From a bacterium HR37 (GTDB lineage: Bacteria; Desulfobacterota_D; UBA1144; Nemesobacterales; CSP1-2), in assembly GCA_002898375.1 (NCBI GenBank), contig BEIN01000009.1:33461-97460 (forward strand): 64,000 nt of DNA. The letters run 5' to 3'. The translations under genes and the position numbers were made by a program. Within the stretch, counting starts at the first letter, position 1. Every line of letters starts with the position of its first letter. The notes under the pieces are model-generated. The model was not told the origin of the DNA, ran no database searches, and worked only from the letters and a program-made list of their open reading frames with translations. Below are positions 48,168-57,481 of the stretch, piece after piece.

Positions 48168-49205
48168 TCACCTGAAATAAGGAATTATCTTCTCCGTTAA
48201 GGTTCTGTATCCGGAATCGTAGTCTGCGCTGAAATTGTGTATTATAAAGTGGTTTACCCCAGCTTCTATGTAATCTTCTATCCTCTTTATACAGTCATTT
48301 GCTGAACCGCACAGGGTAAAGTCAAATACCGCCTCCTTGGGAAAAAGTTTTCCCACCTCTTTTAGTTTTCGGTTTTGAAATTCATCCGTTATCACTGCTT
48401 TCATGTAGCTATAGTTTCTGTACTCTTCAGGTATTTTTATACCATATGCCTCTTCAAAAAGCTCTGACCAGATTATTATGTGCCTTAGATTCTCAATGGC
48501 CTCAAATGCCTTGTCTTTGTTGTCTGCAATGGAGGCAAATATGTAAAGACATCTATCAAAGGTTTGTATATCACCCCCTGATTTTCTCCTCCATTCCTCT
48601 ACCTCTTTTCTCTTTTTCTCAAACAAAGAAGGGGGTTGGGGAAGAGTTATCCAACCATCTCCTAGCTCTGCTGCTACACGCAGGCTCCTTGGTCTATGTG
48701 CTGCAATGTATATGGGGACTTTCCCCTTTAACGGTCTTGCATCCAGAAGTGCCTTCCTAAACTGAAAAAAATCTCCGTTGAAGTCAAATGGCTCTTTGCT
48801 TTCCCACAGTCTTCTTATTAGCTTTATTACCTCAACCATTCGTGAAAGTGGTCTGTCCCATTTTATCCCGTATGGATCAAGGTTCATTGCCTCTCCAAGT
48901 CCTAGTCCGAGTATGAACCTTGCATCCGTTAGATGGTCAATTGTTGCAAGACGCTGTGCAAATACGGCAGGGTGGTGCCTGTGGGGATCAGAGATGGAGC
49001 CCATAAGTATCTTTCTGGTTGTGGTTCCTGCTGCCGCAATTGTTGAAAGGACGTCAAAAGCTTGGGGTCTTGAGGTAAAGACCAGATGGTCTCCTGCCCA
49101 CAGGCTGTCGAAACCGGAGGCCTCTGCACGGTGTATAAAACTGAGAAGTTTTTTTGGTTCTTCCCCTGCAGGGGCTACGATTCCAAATTTTAAATCGGGC
49201 ATCAA
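48168..49205 (-). CDS. LLM class flavin/F420-dependent oxidoreductase (paralog 2)
   Basis: FDSLWAGDHLVF; HPAVFAQRLATIDHLTDARFILGLGLGEAMNLDPYGIKWDRPL. Confidence 0.88.
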   Translation of the reverse strand: MMPDLKFGIVAPAGEEPKKLLSFIHRAEASGFDSLWAGDHLVFTSRPQAFDVLSTIAAAGTTTRKILMGSISDPHRHHPAVFAQRLATIDHLTDARFILGLGLGEAMNLDPYGIKWDRPLSRMVEVIKLIRRLWESKEPFDFNGDFFQFRKALLDARPLKGKVPIYIAAHRPRSLRVAAELGDGWITLPQPPSLFEKKRKEVEEWRRKSGGDIQTFDRCLYIFASIADNKDKAFEAIENLRHIIIWSELFEEAYGIKIPEEYRNYSYMKAVITDEFQNRKLKEVGKLFPKEAVFDFTLCGSANDCIKRIEDYIEAGVNHFIIHNFSADYDSGYRTLTEKIIPYFR

Positions 49206-49288
49206 GAGCTTCCTTTCTGTGGATTCTAAAGAGGAATTGTAAACCGAAGTTTTTTTAAAAGCAACAAAAGGAAGCTCTTTTACCTGAT

Positions 49289-49777
49289 TTACTCTCCAAG
49301 TAACCTGAGCAGTTTATCTTCGTCTTCTACTTCATCTGCAAGTATTTCCTGAACCATAAGTGCTGTAACAGGGTCTGTATGCTGGGTTTTTTTGTAAAGG
49401 TTGTTGTAGAATTCAATTGCTGCTCTTTCATCCTCAATGCTATCTCTTATCATCTTTTCGAGATCTGAGGGGTCTTTAGGGGGTTCTTTGTATGTGGAGT
49501 AAGAGTATTTAGGCCAGTCTGATGTATTTGTTATCGGGGTTCCCTCCAGTTGTAGGATCCTCTCCATAAAGGAGGAGACGTGTTTCCACTCATGATCTGA
49601 CATCTCCTCAAATATTTTTGCTATTGGCTCTGAGTTTATACCTGATGCCATTTTCGATAGCAGTTTGTACCGGTAGGCTGCAAGTGCTTCAGCAGCCAGT
49701 GCACTGTTTAGGTCTCTTATGAGCTCATCAATTTTTATATCAACTATCTGTGCTCCCTTTCTTTTCATGTTCTTCAC
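49289..49777 (-). CDS. Ferritin-like/bacterioferritin-like protein
   Basis: LNSALAAEALAAYRYKLLSKMASG...EMSDHEWKHVSSFMERI...ESIEDERAAIEFYNNLYKKT-type di-iron EXXH pattern. Confidence 0.85.
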   Translation of the reverse strand: MKNMKRKGAQIVDIKIDELIRDLNSALAAEALAAYRYKLLSKMASGINSEPIAKIFEEMSDHEWKHVSSFMERILQLEGTPITNTSDWPKYSYSTYKEPPKDPSDLEKMIRDSIEDERAAIEFYNNLYKKTQHTDPVTALMVQEILADEVEDEDKLLRLLGE

Positions 49778-49786
49778 CTCCTATAG

Positions 49787-49803
49787 ATGGTAATTATTAC
49801 CAT
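49787..49803. promoter_or_regulatory. Fur/PerR-type operator candidate ATGGTAAT-T-ATTACCAT
   Basis: Perfect 8-1-8 palindrome immediately upstream of the ferritin-like gene. Confidence 0.7.
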
Positions 49804-49892
49804 ATAATAATTTATTTCATTTGTCAAGTAAAAAAATACCGAACCCACACCTGAAGCGTTTGTAGCCATTCTTTAAAGAGGAAACACAAGGC

Positions 49893-50342
49893 TCAGGATT
49901 TACTCTGACAGTCCTTACATATACCGTTTAGTTGAACTGTGTAACCCAGCACTTTGTACCTTGAGAGGGTCTTTTGAGAAAAGTCCAGTTTGCTTAGGGA
50001 TTCATCGTAGAAGTCCTCTACTTTTTTGCACTCAACGCAGACCATGTGGTGGTGAGGTTCCAGGTTGGCATCGTAGCGTGCGGCGTTGTAGAGTATGTTT
50101 ACCACAGAGACAAGCCCAAGCTTCTCAAAGGTTTCAAGGGTTCTGTATATTGTTGTAAGGGATATGTTTGGATAGTAGTTCTTGATTTTCTTGTATATTG
50201 CCTCAGCGCTTGGGTGCTCATCAGTGTTTGCAAGTTCCCGGTATATTGCAACACGTTGAGGGGTTATCTTTATACCAAGCTCCTTTGAGCGTTTGATGAA
50301 ATCATTAACCCGTTTTTCCACAATAGCGTTATCTACCCTCAT
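49893..50342 (-). CDS. Fur family transcriptional regulator (PerR/Fur)
   Basis: ITPQRVAIYRELANTDEHPSAEAIYKKIKNYYPNISLTTIYRTLETFEKLGLV; HHHMVCVECKKV; CKDC; start ATG 50342 after AGGTGGAG. Confidence 0.95.
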   Translation of the reverse strand: MRVDNAIVEKRVNDFIKRSKELGIKITPQRVAIYRELANTDEHPSAEAIYKKIKNYYPNISLTTIYRTLETFEKLGLVSVVNILYNAARYDANLEPHHHMVCVECKKVEDFYDESLSKLDFSQKTLSRYKVLGYTVQLNGICKDCQSKS

Positions 50343-50358
50343 TGTAATTAACTCCACC

Positions 50359-50373
50359 TAATATATTATATTA
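50359..50373. promoter_or_regulatory. Fur/PerR-type operator candidate TAATATA-T-TATATTA
   Basis: Perfect 7-1-7 palindrome just upstream of the fur-family gene. Confidence 0.65.
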
Positions 50374-50443
50374 TTTTGGTTTAAATTTCTAGATACTGTC
50401 TCTAATTATGGGGATCAGGAGGTTATTGTAAGGATAGCCTAAT

Positions 50444-51073
50444 ATGGGATTGGTTGAGGATTTAAAAAAGCAAAGGATTGTGGCCATAGTTAGAGCTACA
50501 GACTATAGTACGGCTTTAAAGATTGCAGAAGCCTTTGTTGAAGGAGGGCTTAGACTTATAGAAGTTGCTTTTTCATTCCATGGGGCAGAAAAGCTTGTCT
50601 GTGAGTTAAGAAGGAGGGATAACTTGATTGTTGGGGCAGGAACAGTTCTTGACATCGGTATGGCAGAAACTGCTATAAGTTCAGGAGCACATTTTATCGT
50701 ATCCCCTCATACTGATCCCCAGATACTCTCTTATGCAAAATCAAGAGGCATACCTGCTATACCTGGAGCTCTTACCTCTACTGAGATAATAAGTGCATGG
50801 CGTCTTGGAGGGGACTTTGTAAAGGTGTTTCCTGTAAGGTCAGTTGGTGGGACATCTTATATAAGATACATAAAAGAGGTCTTTCCTTTTGTTGAGATTA
50901 TGACAACTGGTGGTGTAACCATAGATAACTTTGTAGAGTTTTTAAGTGCCGGTGCTTCCCTGGTTGGACTATCGACGACACTAATAGGAGATTCCCGGGC
51001 TTTTGATTTTAACCAGGTCGTTAAGAGGGTGAATACAGTTGTAGAGAAGATAAGCGGTTTTGATATAAAATAG
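50444..51073 (+). CDS. eda: 2-keto-3-deoxy-6-phosphogluconate aldolase family
   Basis: RIVAIVRATDYSTALKIAEAFVEGGLRLIEVAFS; VGAGTVLD; FVKVFPVRSVGG; TTGGVT. Confidence 0.93.
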   Translation: MGLVEDLKKQRIVAIVRATDYSTALKIAEAFVEGGLRLIEVAFSFHGAEKLVCELRRRDNLIVGAGTVLDIGMAETAISSGAHFIVSPHTDPQILSYAKSRGIPAIPGALTSTEIISAWRLGGDFVKVFPVRSVGGTSYIRYIKEVFPFVEIMTTGGVTIDNFVEFLSAGASLVGLSTTLIGDSRAFDFNQVVKRVNTVVEKISGFDIK

Positions 51074-51119
51074 GCTATCTTTAGCGCTGTGCTACAACAA
51101 TTTAGGAGGGATACCAGAT

Positions 51120-52598
51120 ATGAGGATACTTTTTGTATCTCCCGAGATGGAGCCACTTGCCAAGGTTGGGGGGCTTGCCGATGTGGTTGGCGCTTTACCC
51201 AAAGAGCTTCAAAAGCTTGGTTGCACTGTTAAGGTGGTCATTCCCCTCTACAGGCAGGTAAGAGACTATACAAAAAAGGCCGGTCTTAAGTTAAGGGATC
51301 TAAAAAGAGAGGTGACCGTCTGCATTGATTTCCTTCCTTATAGGGGAAAGATAAAAGAAGTGGTTCTTGGGGATGTTTCCGTATGTTTGCTTGAAAACGA
51401 TAGTTTTTTTAATCGTGAGCATATATACTCCACCCCTCAGGGCGATTATGAGGACAATGACCTGCGTTTTGGTTTCCTCTCGATAGGAGCGCTTGAGGTA
51501 GCAAAGGTGCTCGGTTTTAAGCCAGACATAATACACTGTCACGATTGGCAAACAGCCCTTGTTCCTGTCTCACTTAGGTGGAGAAAGCACCTGAGGGATG
51601 ATCCATTTTTTAAAGAGTCAAAGACAGTTTTTACCATCCATAATATTTCGTATCAGGGCCTTTTCGGTAAAGAGCTTCTTGAGAAATTTGGCTTGCCTTG
51701 GTACATATTTACCCCTCAGGGTATAGAGTTTTACGGAAAGGTTAATCTGCTAAAAGGGGGTATAATCTACTCAGACCTAGTTACAACTGTAAGCCCAACC
51801 TATGCAAAGGAAATAAAAACCCCGGAGTATGGCTTTGGTCTGGAAGGGGTTCTCCGATGGATCTCACAGGATCCAGGTAGGCTTGTTGGTGTCCTAAACG
51901 GCATCGATTATGAGGTGTGGAATCCAAAAACAGATGAGGCGCTTTATGCCAACTACGATTCCGATAACCCGGAGGGTAAGCTAAAGAACAAGATTAGGCT
52001 AAAGGAGGAAACCGGTCTCTCCAGAAACGGGAACAAACCGCTTATCGGTATAGTATCAAGACTTGCCGAGCAAAAGGGTATAGACCTTATTGTCGAGGCG
52101 TTTCCTCAGATATTTGATCTGGGGTTTCAGATGGTTGTTCTGGGTTCGGGAGATGAGAAGTATGAGCGTATGCTTGAGAATGCAATGAACACTTATAAGG
52201 GGAATCTCTCTGTAAACATTGGATTCAATGATCAGCTGGCCAGACGAATCTACGCGGGGAGTGATATGTTTCTTATGCCTTCTAGGTTTGAGCCCTGTGG
52301 TCTTGGACAGATGATTGCTCTGCGTTACGGGAGTATCCCAGTTGTTAGGGGAACAGGGGGGTTACTGGATACGGTTATTGACTATACAGTGGACAAGAAA
52401 AGAGGTAATGGCTTTGTTTTTCACGAGTTCTCAAAGGTTAGTTTGCTTGATGCTCTTGTAAGGGCTGTTTCTGTATACGAGAATCAGGTTGAGTGGAGGG
52501 AACTGGTAAGAAGGGCTATGAATGAGGATTTCTCTTGGGGTAGCTCCAGTCGAAAGTACCTTGAGTTATACCGTAGTTTGAAGAAGAAAACACCTTAG
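51120..52598 (+). CDS. glgA: Glycogen synthase
   Basis: MRILFVSPEMEPLAKVGGLADVVGALPKEL; HCHDWQTALVP; PSRFEPCGLGQMIALRYGSIPVVRGTGGL. Confidence 0.97.
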   Translation: MRILFVSPEMEPLAKVGGLADVVGALPKELQKLGCTVKVVIPLYRQVRDYTKKAGLKLRDLKREVTVCIDFLPYRGKIKEVVLGDVSVCLLENDSFFNREHIYSTPQGDYEDNDLRFGFLSIGALEVAKVLGFKPDIIHCHDWQTALVPVSLRWRKHLRDDPFFKESKTVFTIHNISYQGLFGKELLEKFGLPWYIFTPQGIEFYGKVNLLKGGIIYSDLVTTVSPTYAKEIKTPEYGFGLEGVLRWISQDPGRLVGVLNGIDYEVWNPKTDEALYANYDSDNPEGKLKNKIRLKEETGLSRNGNKPLIGIVSRLAEQKGIDLIVEAFPQIFDLGFQMVVLGSGDEKYERMLENAMNTYKGNLSVNIGFNDQLARRIYAGSDMFLMPSRFEPCGLGQMIALRYGSIPVVRGTGGLLDTVIDYTVDKKRGNGFVFHEFSKVSLLDALVRAVSVYENQVEWRELVRRAMNEDFSWGSSSRKYLELYRSLKKKTP

Positions 52599-52702
52599 TT
52601 ATTGGGGTAATTCGGTTTCTCTGGTTTGCTAAATTCGTTGAAACCTCTAGACACACCTCTGGGTTTAAAAGAGTAAAGACCTTTTGAAAAAGGGGTTTTT
52701 AG

Positions 52703-53737
52703 ATGAGAAAAGGCTTTTTGATACTTTCGCTTTTATCTATGCTTGTATTTGGTTTTAATGTTGAGAAAAAAGCAGAAGCTCATACAACCGTTAGTTTAGG
52801 TCTTTTCTTTGATGCTCTTTCTCCTTACGGAAATTGGGTGTATGTTCCAAGTTATGGGGATGTGTGGTTTCCTGTTGGGGTTGATCCAGCCTGGATGCCT
52901 TACAAAAATGGTCGATGGGAGTGGTCAGACTATGGCTGGTTGTGGGTCTCTTATGAACCGTGGGGATGGATCACGTATCATTACGGAAGATGGGTTTTCC
53001 TTAGACCGTACGGTTGGGTATGGGTTCCGGGAACGGTATGGGCACCGGCGTGGGTTACATGGTTTATAACCCCGGGCTATATTGGTTGGGCTCCTCTTCC
53101 TCCTGATGAGGTTATTCATCACCATCACCACCACTATAGTCCTCCTTTTAATCACTGTATCTTTGTTCCCTCTGGGAGCTTTTTGCACCATAACGTAAGC
53201 TACGTCAGCGTTTCCCCTCACAAAAACCTTACTATCATCAAGAACGTAAAAAGTGTTACAAATGTAAAGGTGGTTAATAACAGGGTAATAAACTATGGTC
53301 CAGAACCTCGGTTCGTTGAAAAGGTAACACGAAGAAGGGTTAAGAAGGTAGACAGGGGAGATACTGAGTTTTCTCTTCCCCTAAAATCTAACCCTGCAAA
53401 TTATAATCCACTGCCTAGGAAAAGCCATTTAGATAACGAGAAAAGAAGGCATTTTTCAACCCGGGATAGGGTTAGGAGTGAGAACCTTGTAAACAGGACA
53501 GGAGGAAACTGGGTGACTATTAAGGACCGTCAGAATATGCACTCTGGTGTATCTTACCGGGGAAAAGGATATGCAGAGAACGAGAGAAAAGGTTATAAAA
53601 AGGAGTTTACTAAAGACTTTAAGGTTTATGGACGAAAAAGGGATTTCTCCTTAAGAAAGGATATCCCTTCTGGTAAAAGGACTTTAGATGCCAGAGTTTA
53701 TGGAAAGCACAGAAAAAGATACACTCCTAGGGATTAA
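52703..53737 (+). CDS. DUF6600-like secreted Trp/Tyr-rich protein with basic C-terminal region
   Basis: Signal peptide; repeated W/Y/G blocks (SPYGNWVYVPSYGDVWFPVGVDPAWMPYKNGRWEWSDYGWLWVSYEPWGWITYHYGRW). Confidence 0.8.
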   Translation: MRKGFLILSLLSMLVFGFNVEKKAEAHTTVSLGLFFDALSPYGNWVYVPSYGDVWFPVGVDPAWMPYKNGRWEWSDYGWLWVSYEPWGWITYHYGRWVFLRPYGWVWVPGTVWAPAWVTWFITPGYIGWAPLPPDEVIHHHHHHYSPPFNHCIFVPSGSFLHHNVSYVSVSPHKNLTIIKNVKSVTNVKVVNNRVINYGPEPRFVEKVTRRRVKKVDRGDTEFSLPLKSNPANYNPLPRKSHLDNEKRRHFSTRDRVRSENLVNRTGGNWVTIKDRQNMHSGVSYRGKGYAENERKGYKKEFTKDFKVYGRKRDFSLRKDIPSGKRTLDARVYGKHRKRYTPRD

Positions 53738-53781
53738 AAGAGCTTTGATTTAGGTATCGCTATCCAATAAACTCTTCTTTT

Positions 53782-55299
53782 ATGTTTTCACTAAGAAGGT
53801 CTGATCTTACTATCCTGTCCGTATTTGTGCTGGTTGGGGCTTTCTTGCGCGTTTACCGTATAGGGGAAAACAGCCTCTGGCTCGATGAGGCTATGAGTGT
53901 GTGGTTTGCCAGACACCCTATTATAAACATTGTTTCTGTTCAACCTGCATCCGATGTGCATCCACCACTTTACTACTTACTGCTTGGCCTTTGGATAAGG
54001 GTATTTGGTGATGGTGAGTCTGAAGTAAGGCTCCTCTCTGCGTTATTTGGTATCTTTAGTATCCCTTTGCTTTTTGTTATTGCAAATGACCTTTTTGGAA
54101 AAAAAGTTGCCTTAATTTCAGCCCTTGTTTTGTCGGTATCTCCCTTTCATATCTACTACTCTCAAGAGGCAAGGATGTATACTATGGTAACATTCTTTGT
54201 CCTGCTCTCTGTTTTCTTCATGGAGAGGATCTTGTTTTTCAGAAAAAACACTAGAAAGATGGTTTCTTTATATGCTTTTGGATACGTTACCTCAACTGCT
54301 ATTGCCATATACTCTCATAACATAGCCCTACTTTTACCGCTGGCTCAGGTCCTTTTTCTTATCTTGTTCTTTCAGAGGTATAAAACCTTGGTCTGGATCT
54401 TGATAACCTCCTGCCTTTTCGTTTTTGTCTTGTGGCTTCCCTGGTTGTCTTCTTTTCTAAAACAAGGGTTTTCAGTGATAAAGAGCTTCTATGCTCCTCC
54501 ACTAACCCTTGAAAGTGTAGTGTCTCTTTTTGCTACGTTTAACAACGGACCTCATTTCTGGTTATTTAACTGGATGGATATTAGTTTCTTAAACTTTTTT
54601 CAAGGAAAGTTGGTTACGGTGGCTCTTTTATTCTTTTCCCTTCTTTTTGTTAAAGGGAGCCTTCACCTGGTTTCACGTATACGTCCTTTTGTTTTTGTGT
54701 TTCTTATCTTCCTGATTCCACTTGGGGTTGAGATACTGGTAAGTCTGAGATATCCAATACTTGCCCCTCATACCCTTATATGGGCATCTGTACCTTACTA
54801 TGTGTTTGTTTCCTCTGGTGTGGCATCTATGTTACCCAGACACAGGGTTTTATTTGCTATCTCACTTATTTTCTTAGTGTTTTTTAGCCTCTCTTCAGCA
54901 TACACCTATTACAGTGGTTTTGACAAAGAACGCTGGGATCTTGCCGCCGGTTTTGTCGCTGATAATTCAAGGGGAGATGAGCTTGTTATTTTTAATTCAA
55001 GCATAGGTCAGTTCCCATTTGATTACTATCTTAAACACCATAGTGTTTCTCTTAAAGAAATGGGATTTCCGGAAAACTACAGGGAGAAGAGAACGCGTGT
55101 TAGAGACCTTCACGTTTTAGAAGAGATTGCACATTCTTATGATAGAATATGGCTTATATACAGCCATGAATGGTTTACAGATCCGAAGACACTTACAAAG
55201 ACTGCTCTTGAAAAAAGCCACTGTGTTGTAAAGGAAAAAGTATTTAAGAGCAAGCAAAGTGATATAAAATGTTATCTCTTTGAAAGGTGCTTTAGATGA
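53782..55299 (+). CDS. GT-C/ArnT-like membrane glycosyltransferase
   Basis: GENSLWLDEAMSVWFAR; QPASDVHPPLYYLLLGLWIRVFGDGESEVRLLSALFG; many TMs. Confidence 0.88.
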   Translation: MFSLRRSDLTILSVFVLVGAFLRVYRIGENSLWLDEAMSVWFARHPIINIVSVQPASDVHPPLYYLLLGLWIRVFGDGESEVRLLSALFGIFSIPLLFVIANDLFGKKVALISALVLSVSPFHIYYSQEARMYTMVTFFVLLSVFFMERILFFRKNTRKMVSLYAFGYVTSTAIAIYSHNIALLLPLAQVLFLILFFQRYKTLVWILITSCLFVFVLWLPWLSSFLKQGFSVIKSFYAPPLTLESVVSLFATFNNGPHFWLFNWMDISFLNFFQGKLVTVALLFFSLLFVKGSLHLVSRIRPFVFVFLIFLIPLGVEILVSLRYPILAPHTLIWASVPYYVFVSSGVASMLPRHRVLFAISLIFLVFFSLSSAYTYYSGFDKERWDLAAGFVADNSRGDELVIFNSSIGQFPFDYYLKHHSVSLKEMGFPENYREKRTRVRDLHVLEEIAHSYDRIWLIYSHEWFTDPKTLTKTALEKSHCVVKEKVFKSKQSDIKCYLFERCFR

Positions 55300-55688
55300 G
55301 TACGGAGTTTAAAGAACACAGGGAAAACAGGAGAGTGTATCTGGGTGATCTGGATGAGTTTCTTGCAGCTTTGCTTTTAGAAGAAAATGGAAGGGCGGTA
55401 AAGATTTCGGTAGGTAACGAAGCCCAGGGCTTTGTAGATGTATGTGTTATTGGGTCTACAAATAGACTCGAAGACAGTGAAGGGGTTGACTTTGAGCTCT
55501 CTCCATGTGAGTGTCTTGACCTGGAGGTTATTGATGTATCCAGCCTGTTTGGTAAAAACGTATTTACAAGCTCGGCTTATGAGTTGTTTGATTTCCTGCT
55601 AAGCTTCTTTGACCGCATTGAGTGTATTGTGGACTTCAGTGGAAACGCCTGGAAGATAAAGATTACAAGGCTTGAATCTCCAGAGTAG
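55296..55688 (+). CDS. Hypothetical protein
   Basis: ORF overlapping the stop of the upstream glycosyltransferase gene. Confidence 0.6.
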   Translation: MSTEFKEHRENRRVYLGDLDEFLAALLLEENGRAVKISVGNEAQGFVDVCVIGSTNRLEDSEGVDFELSPCECLDLEVIDVSSLFGKNVFTSSAYELFDFLLSFFDRIECIVDFSGNAWKIKITRLESPE

Positions 55689-55699
55689 AAAATACTGGG

Positions 55700-56218
55700 T
55701 CAGTATCCTGGTCGCAGAGTATAGTTGTGTTTTATGTACTCAACAATTTCATCAACCAGACGATAGTATGCAAAAGGAACACCCCCGCTTAAAGCCCCTG
55801 CCTTGGATACCCCTTCAAAAGTTGCCTCTGCAATTACCCTGTTTTCGGCCTTATCTACAAAACGAACATGGGCTGTAACCCTTACGGTTCTTATTGCCTG
55901 TTCATACCATTCTTTTGGCTCAACGTTTACTATGTTACCCTCCATTACAAGAACTCGCTCTCTTATGCTTACAGGTGAGCGGCTTACACCTATAAAGATT
56001 TTCTCCCTCTCCAGTCGTTCTGCAATCTCATTTGGTATTCTCCATGTTGCATCTGGAGGTATTGAGCTTACAGAGGTTTTGAAATCAGGTATCTCTATTA
56101 TAAGATACTCTGCGAATCCTCCAACAGGTGGATTTGTCTGAAAGGTTCGTTGACCTCCACATGATGATAAAACAACTAGTACCATTATAGCGGATAGTAT
56201 GGCATACACTTTCTTCAT
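55700..56218 (-). CDS. DUF4410-like lipoprotein
   Basis: Lipobox VLSSCGG; IIEIPDFKTSV...NEIAERLEREKIFIGV. Confidence 0.65.
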   Translation of the reverse strand: MKKVYAILSAIMVLVVLSSCGGQRTFQTNPPVGGFAEYLIIEIPDFKTSVSSIPPDATWRIPNEIAERLEREKIFIGVSRSPVSIRERVLVMEGNIVNVEPKEWYEQAIRTVRVTAHVRFVDKAENRVIAEATFEGVSKAGALSGGVPFAYYRLVDEIVEYIKHNYTLRPGY

Positions 56219-56297
56219 CTTTACCGGTAAAACCTCCTTATAGTATCTCTAGAAAGATATTCTCACCTAATCACTATAAAGTCAAGGAACGGAAAGC

Positions 56298-57374
56298 TTA
56301 GAAGTACTTTATAATTCTGTAAAAGGTATCTCTCTGAGCCGGTTTAAATCCTGCACTTCTTATTATGTAAACAAGCTCATCAACCGTTGCCCTTAACCTG
56401 TTCTCTGCACAGCCAAGGACGTTCTCGTCGTAGAGTGTTCCACCGAGGTCGTTTGCTCCGAAATGAAGCGATATTGAACCCATTTTTTTTCCCTGGGTAA
56501 ACCAGGATCCTTGAATGTGGATAAAGTTATCCAGGTATATCCTGGAGAGTGCAAGTACCCGTAAGTACCTGTCTCCTCCCACCTCCTGGGGTACTTTCCT
56601 CTCAAGGAAGGTATTTCGTGGTTTAAATGTCCAGGGAATAAAGGCAAGAAAGCCCTGTGTTTCATCTTGAAGGTTCCTTATCCTTTCGAGGTGTTCGATT
56701 ATGTCTTCGTCTTCCTCCAGATGCCCAAACATCATGGTGGCTGTGGTTTTAAAACCAACCTGATGGGCTTCCCTCATTACCCTGATCCAGGTGTCTGCAT
56801 CTATCTTAAGAGGGCTGATCTTTTTCCTTACCCTGTTACTGAGAATCTCGGCCCCACCACCGGGAATCGTTCTTAATCCAGCTTCCCATAGTTTCTCAAG
56901 AACCTCTCTTGTGCTGAGCCCTGAGTACTTTGCTATTGCGCTGATCTCAGGGGCAGAGAAGGCATGAAGATGAAGCCCGGGAATTTCTTCTCTAACCCTT
57001 CTTACAAGCTCCAGATAGTATTCAAGCTTTATAGCTGGATTGTGGCCTCCTTGAAGGAGAACGGTGGTTGCTCCATTATGAAAAGCTGTTTTCATAATCC
57101 TTATGAGCTCATCTATTGAGAGAGTGTAGGCATCTGGTGCCCCTTCAGGTCTCCAGAAAGCACAGAAAAGGCATTCTGTATCACAGACGTTTGTATAGTT
57201 AGGGTTGGTGTCCGTAACAAAGGTAACAATGCCTTCGGGATGGAATCTCCTTCTAACAAGGTCTGCTAGTGCTCCCATCTCTAGGGTATCTGCTTCACGA
57301 AGCAGTAAAAGTCCTTCCTTGGGACCCAGTCTCTCTCCGTTTATAACCTTGTTTATAACGTTTTTAACATGCAT
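56298..57374 (-). CDS. mqnC: Cyclic dehypoxanthinyl futalosine synthase-like radical SAM protein
   Basis: NYTNVCDTECLFCAFWRPEG; LQGGHNPAIKLEYYLELVRRV; IPGGGAEILSNRVRKKISPLK; start 57374. Confidence 0.88.
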   Translation of the reverse strand: MHVKNVINKVINGERLGPKEGLLLLREADTLEMGALADLVRRRFHPEGIVTFVTDTNPNYTNVCDTECLFCAFWRPEGAPDAYTLSIDELIRIMKTAFHNGATTVLLQGGHNPAIKLEYYLELVRRVREEIPGLHLHAFSAPEISAIAKYSGLSTREVLEKLWEAGLRTIPGGGAEILSNRVRKKISPLKIDADTWIRVMREAHQVGFKTTATMMFGHLEEDEDIIEHLERIRNLQDETQGFLAFIPWTFKPRNTFLERKVPQEVGGDRYLRVLALSRIYLDNFIHIQGSWFTQGKKMGSISLHFGANDLGGTLYDENVLGCAENRLRATVDELVYIIRSAGFKPAQRDTFYRIIKYF

Positions 57375-57481
57375 TGTGTATTTATGCTTGTAAGGGCTAC
57401 GCAATATATTATATCGACTTTTTTGATATTCCAAGTACTTGAGAGAAGTGTTAAATAAATGTAGATTATTTATGGATTGTT

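Noticed and set aside
53117-53134. His6 run as vector or tag contamination
   Set aside because: Embedded in a native aromatic-rich protein with mixed CAT/CAC codons and no vector sequence
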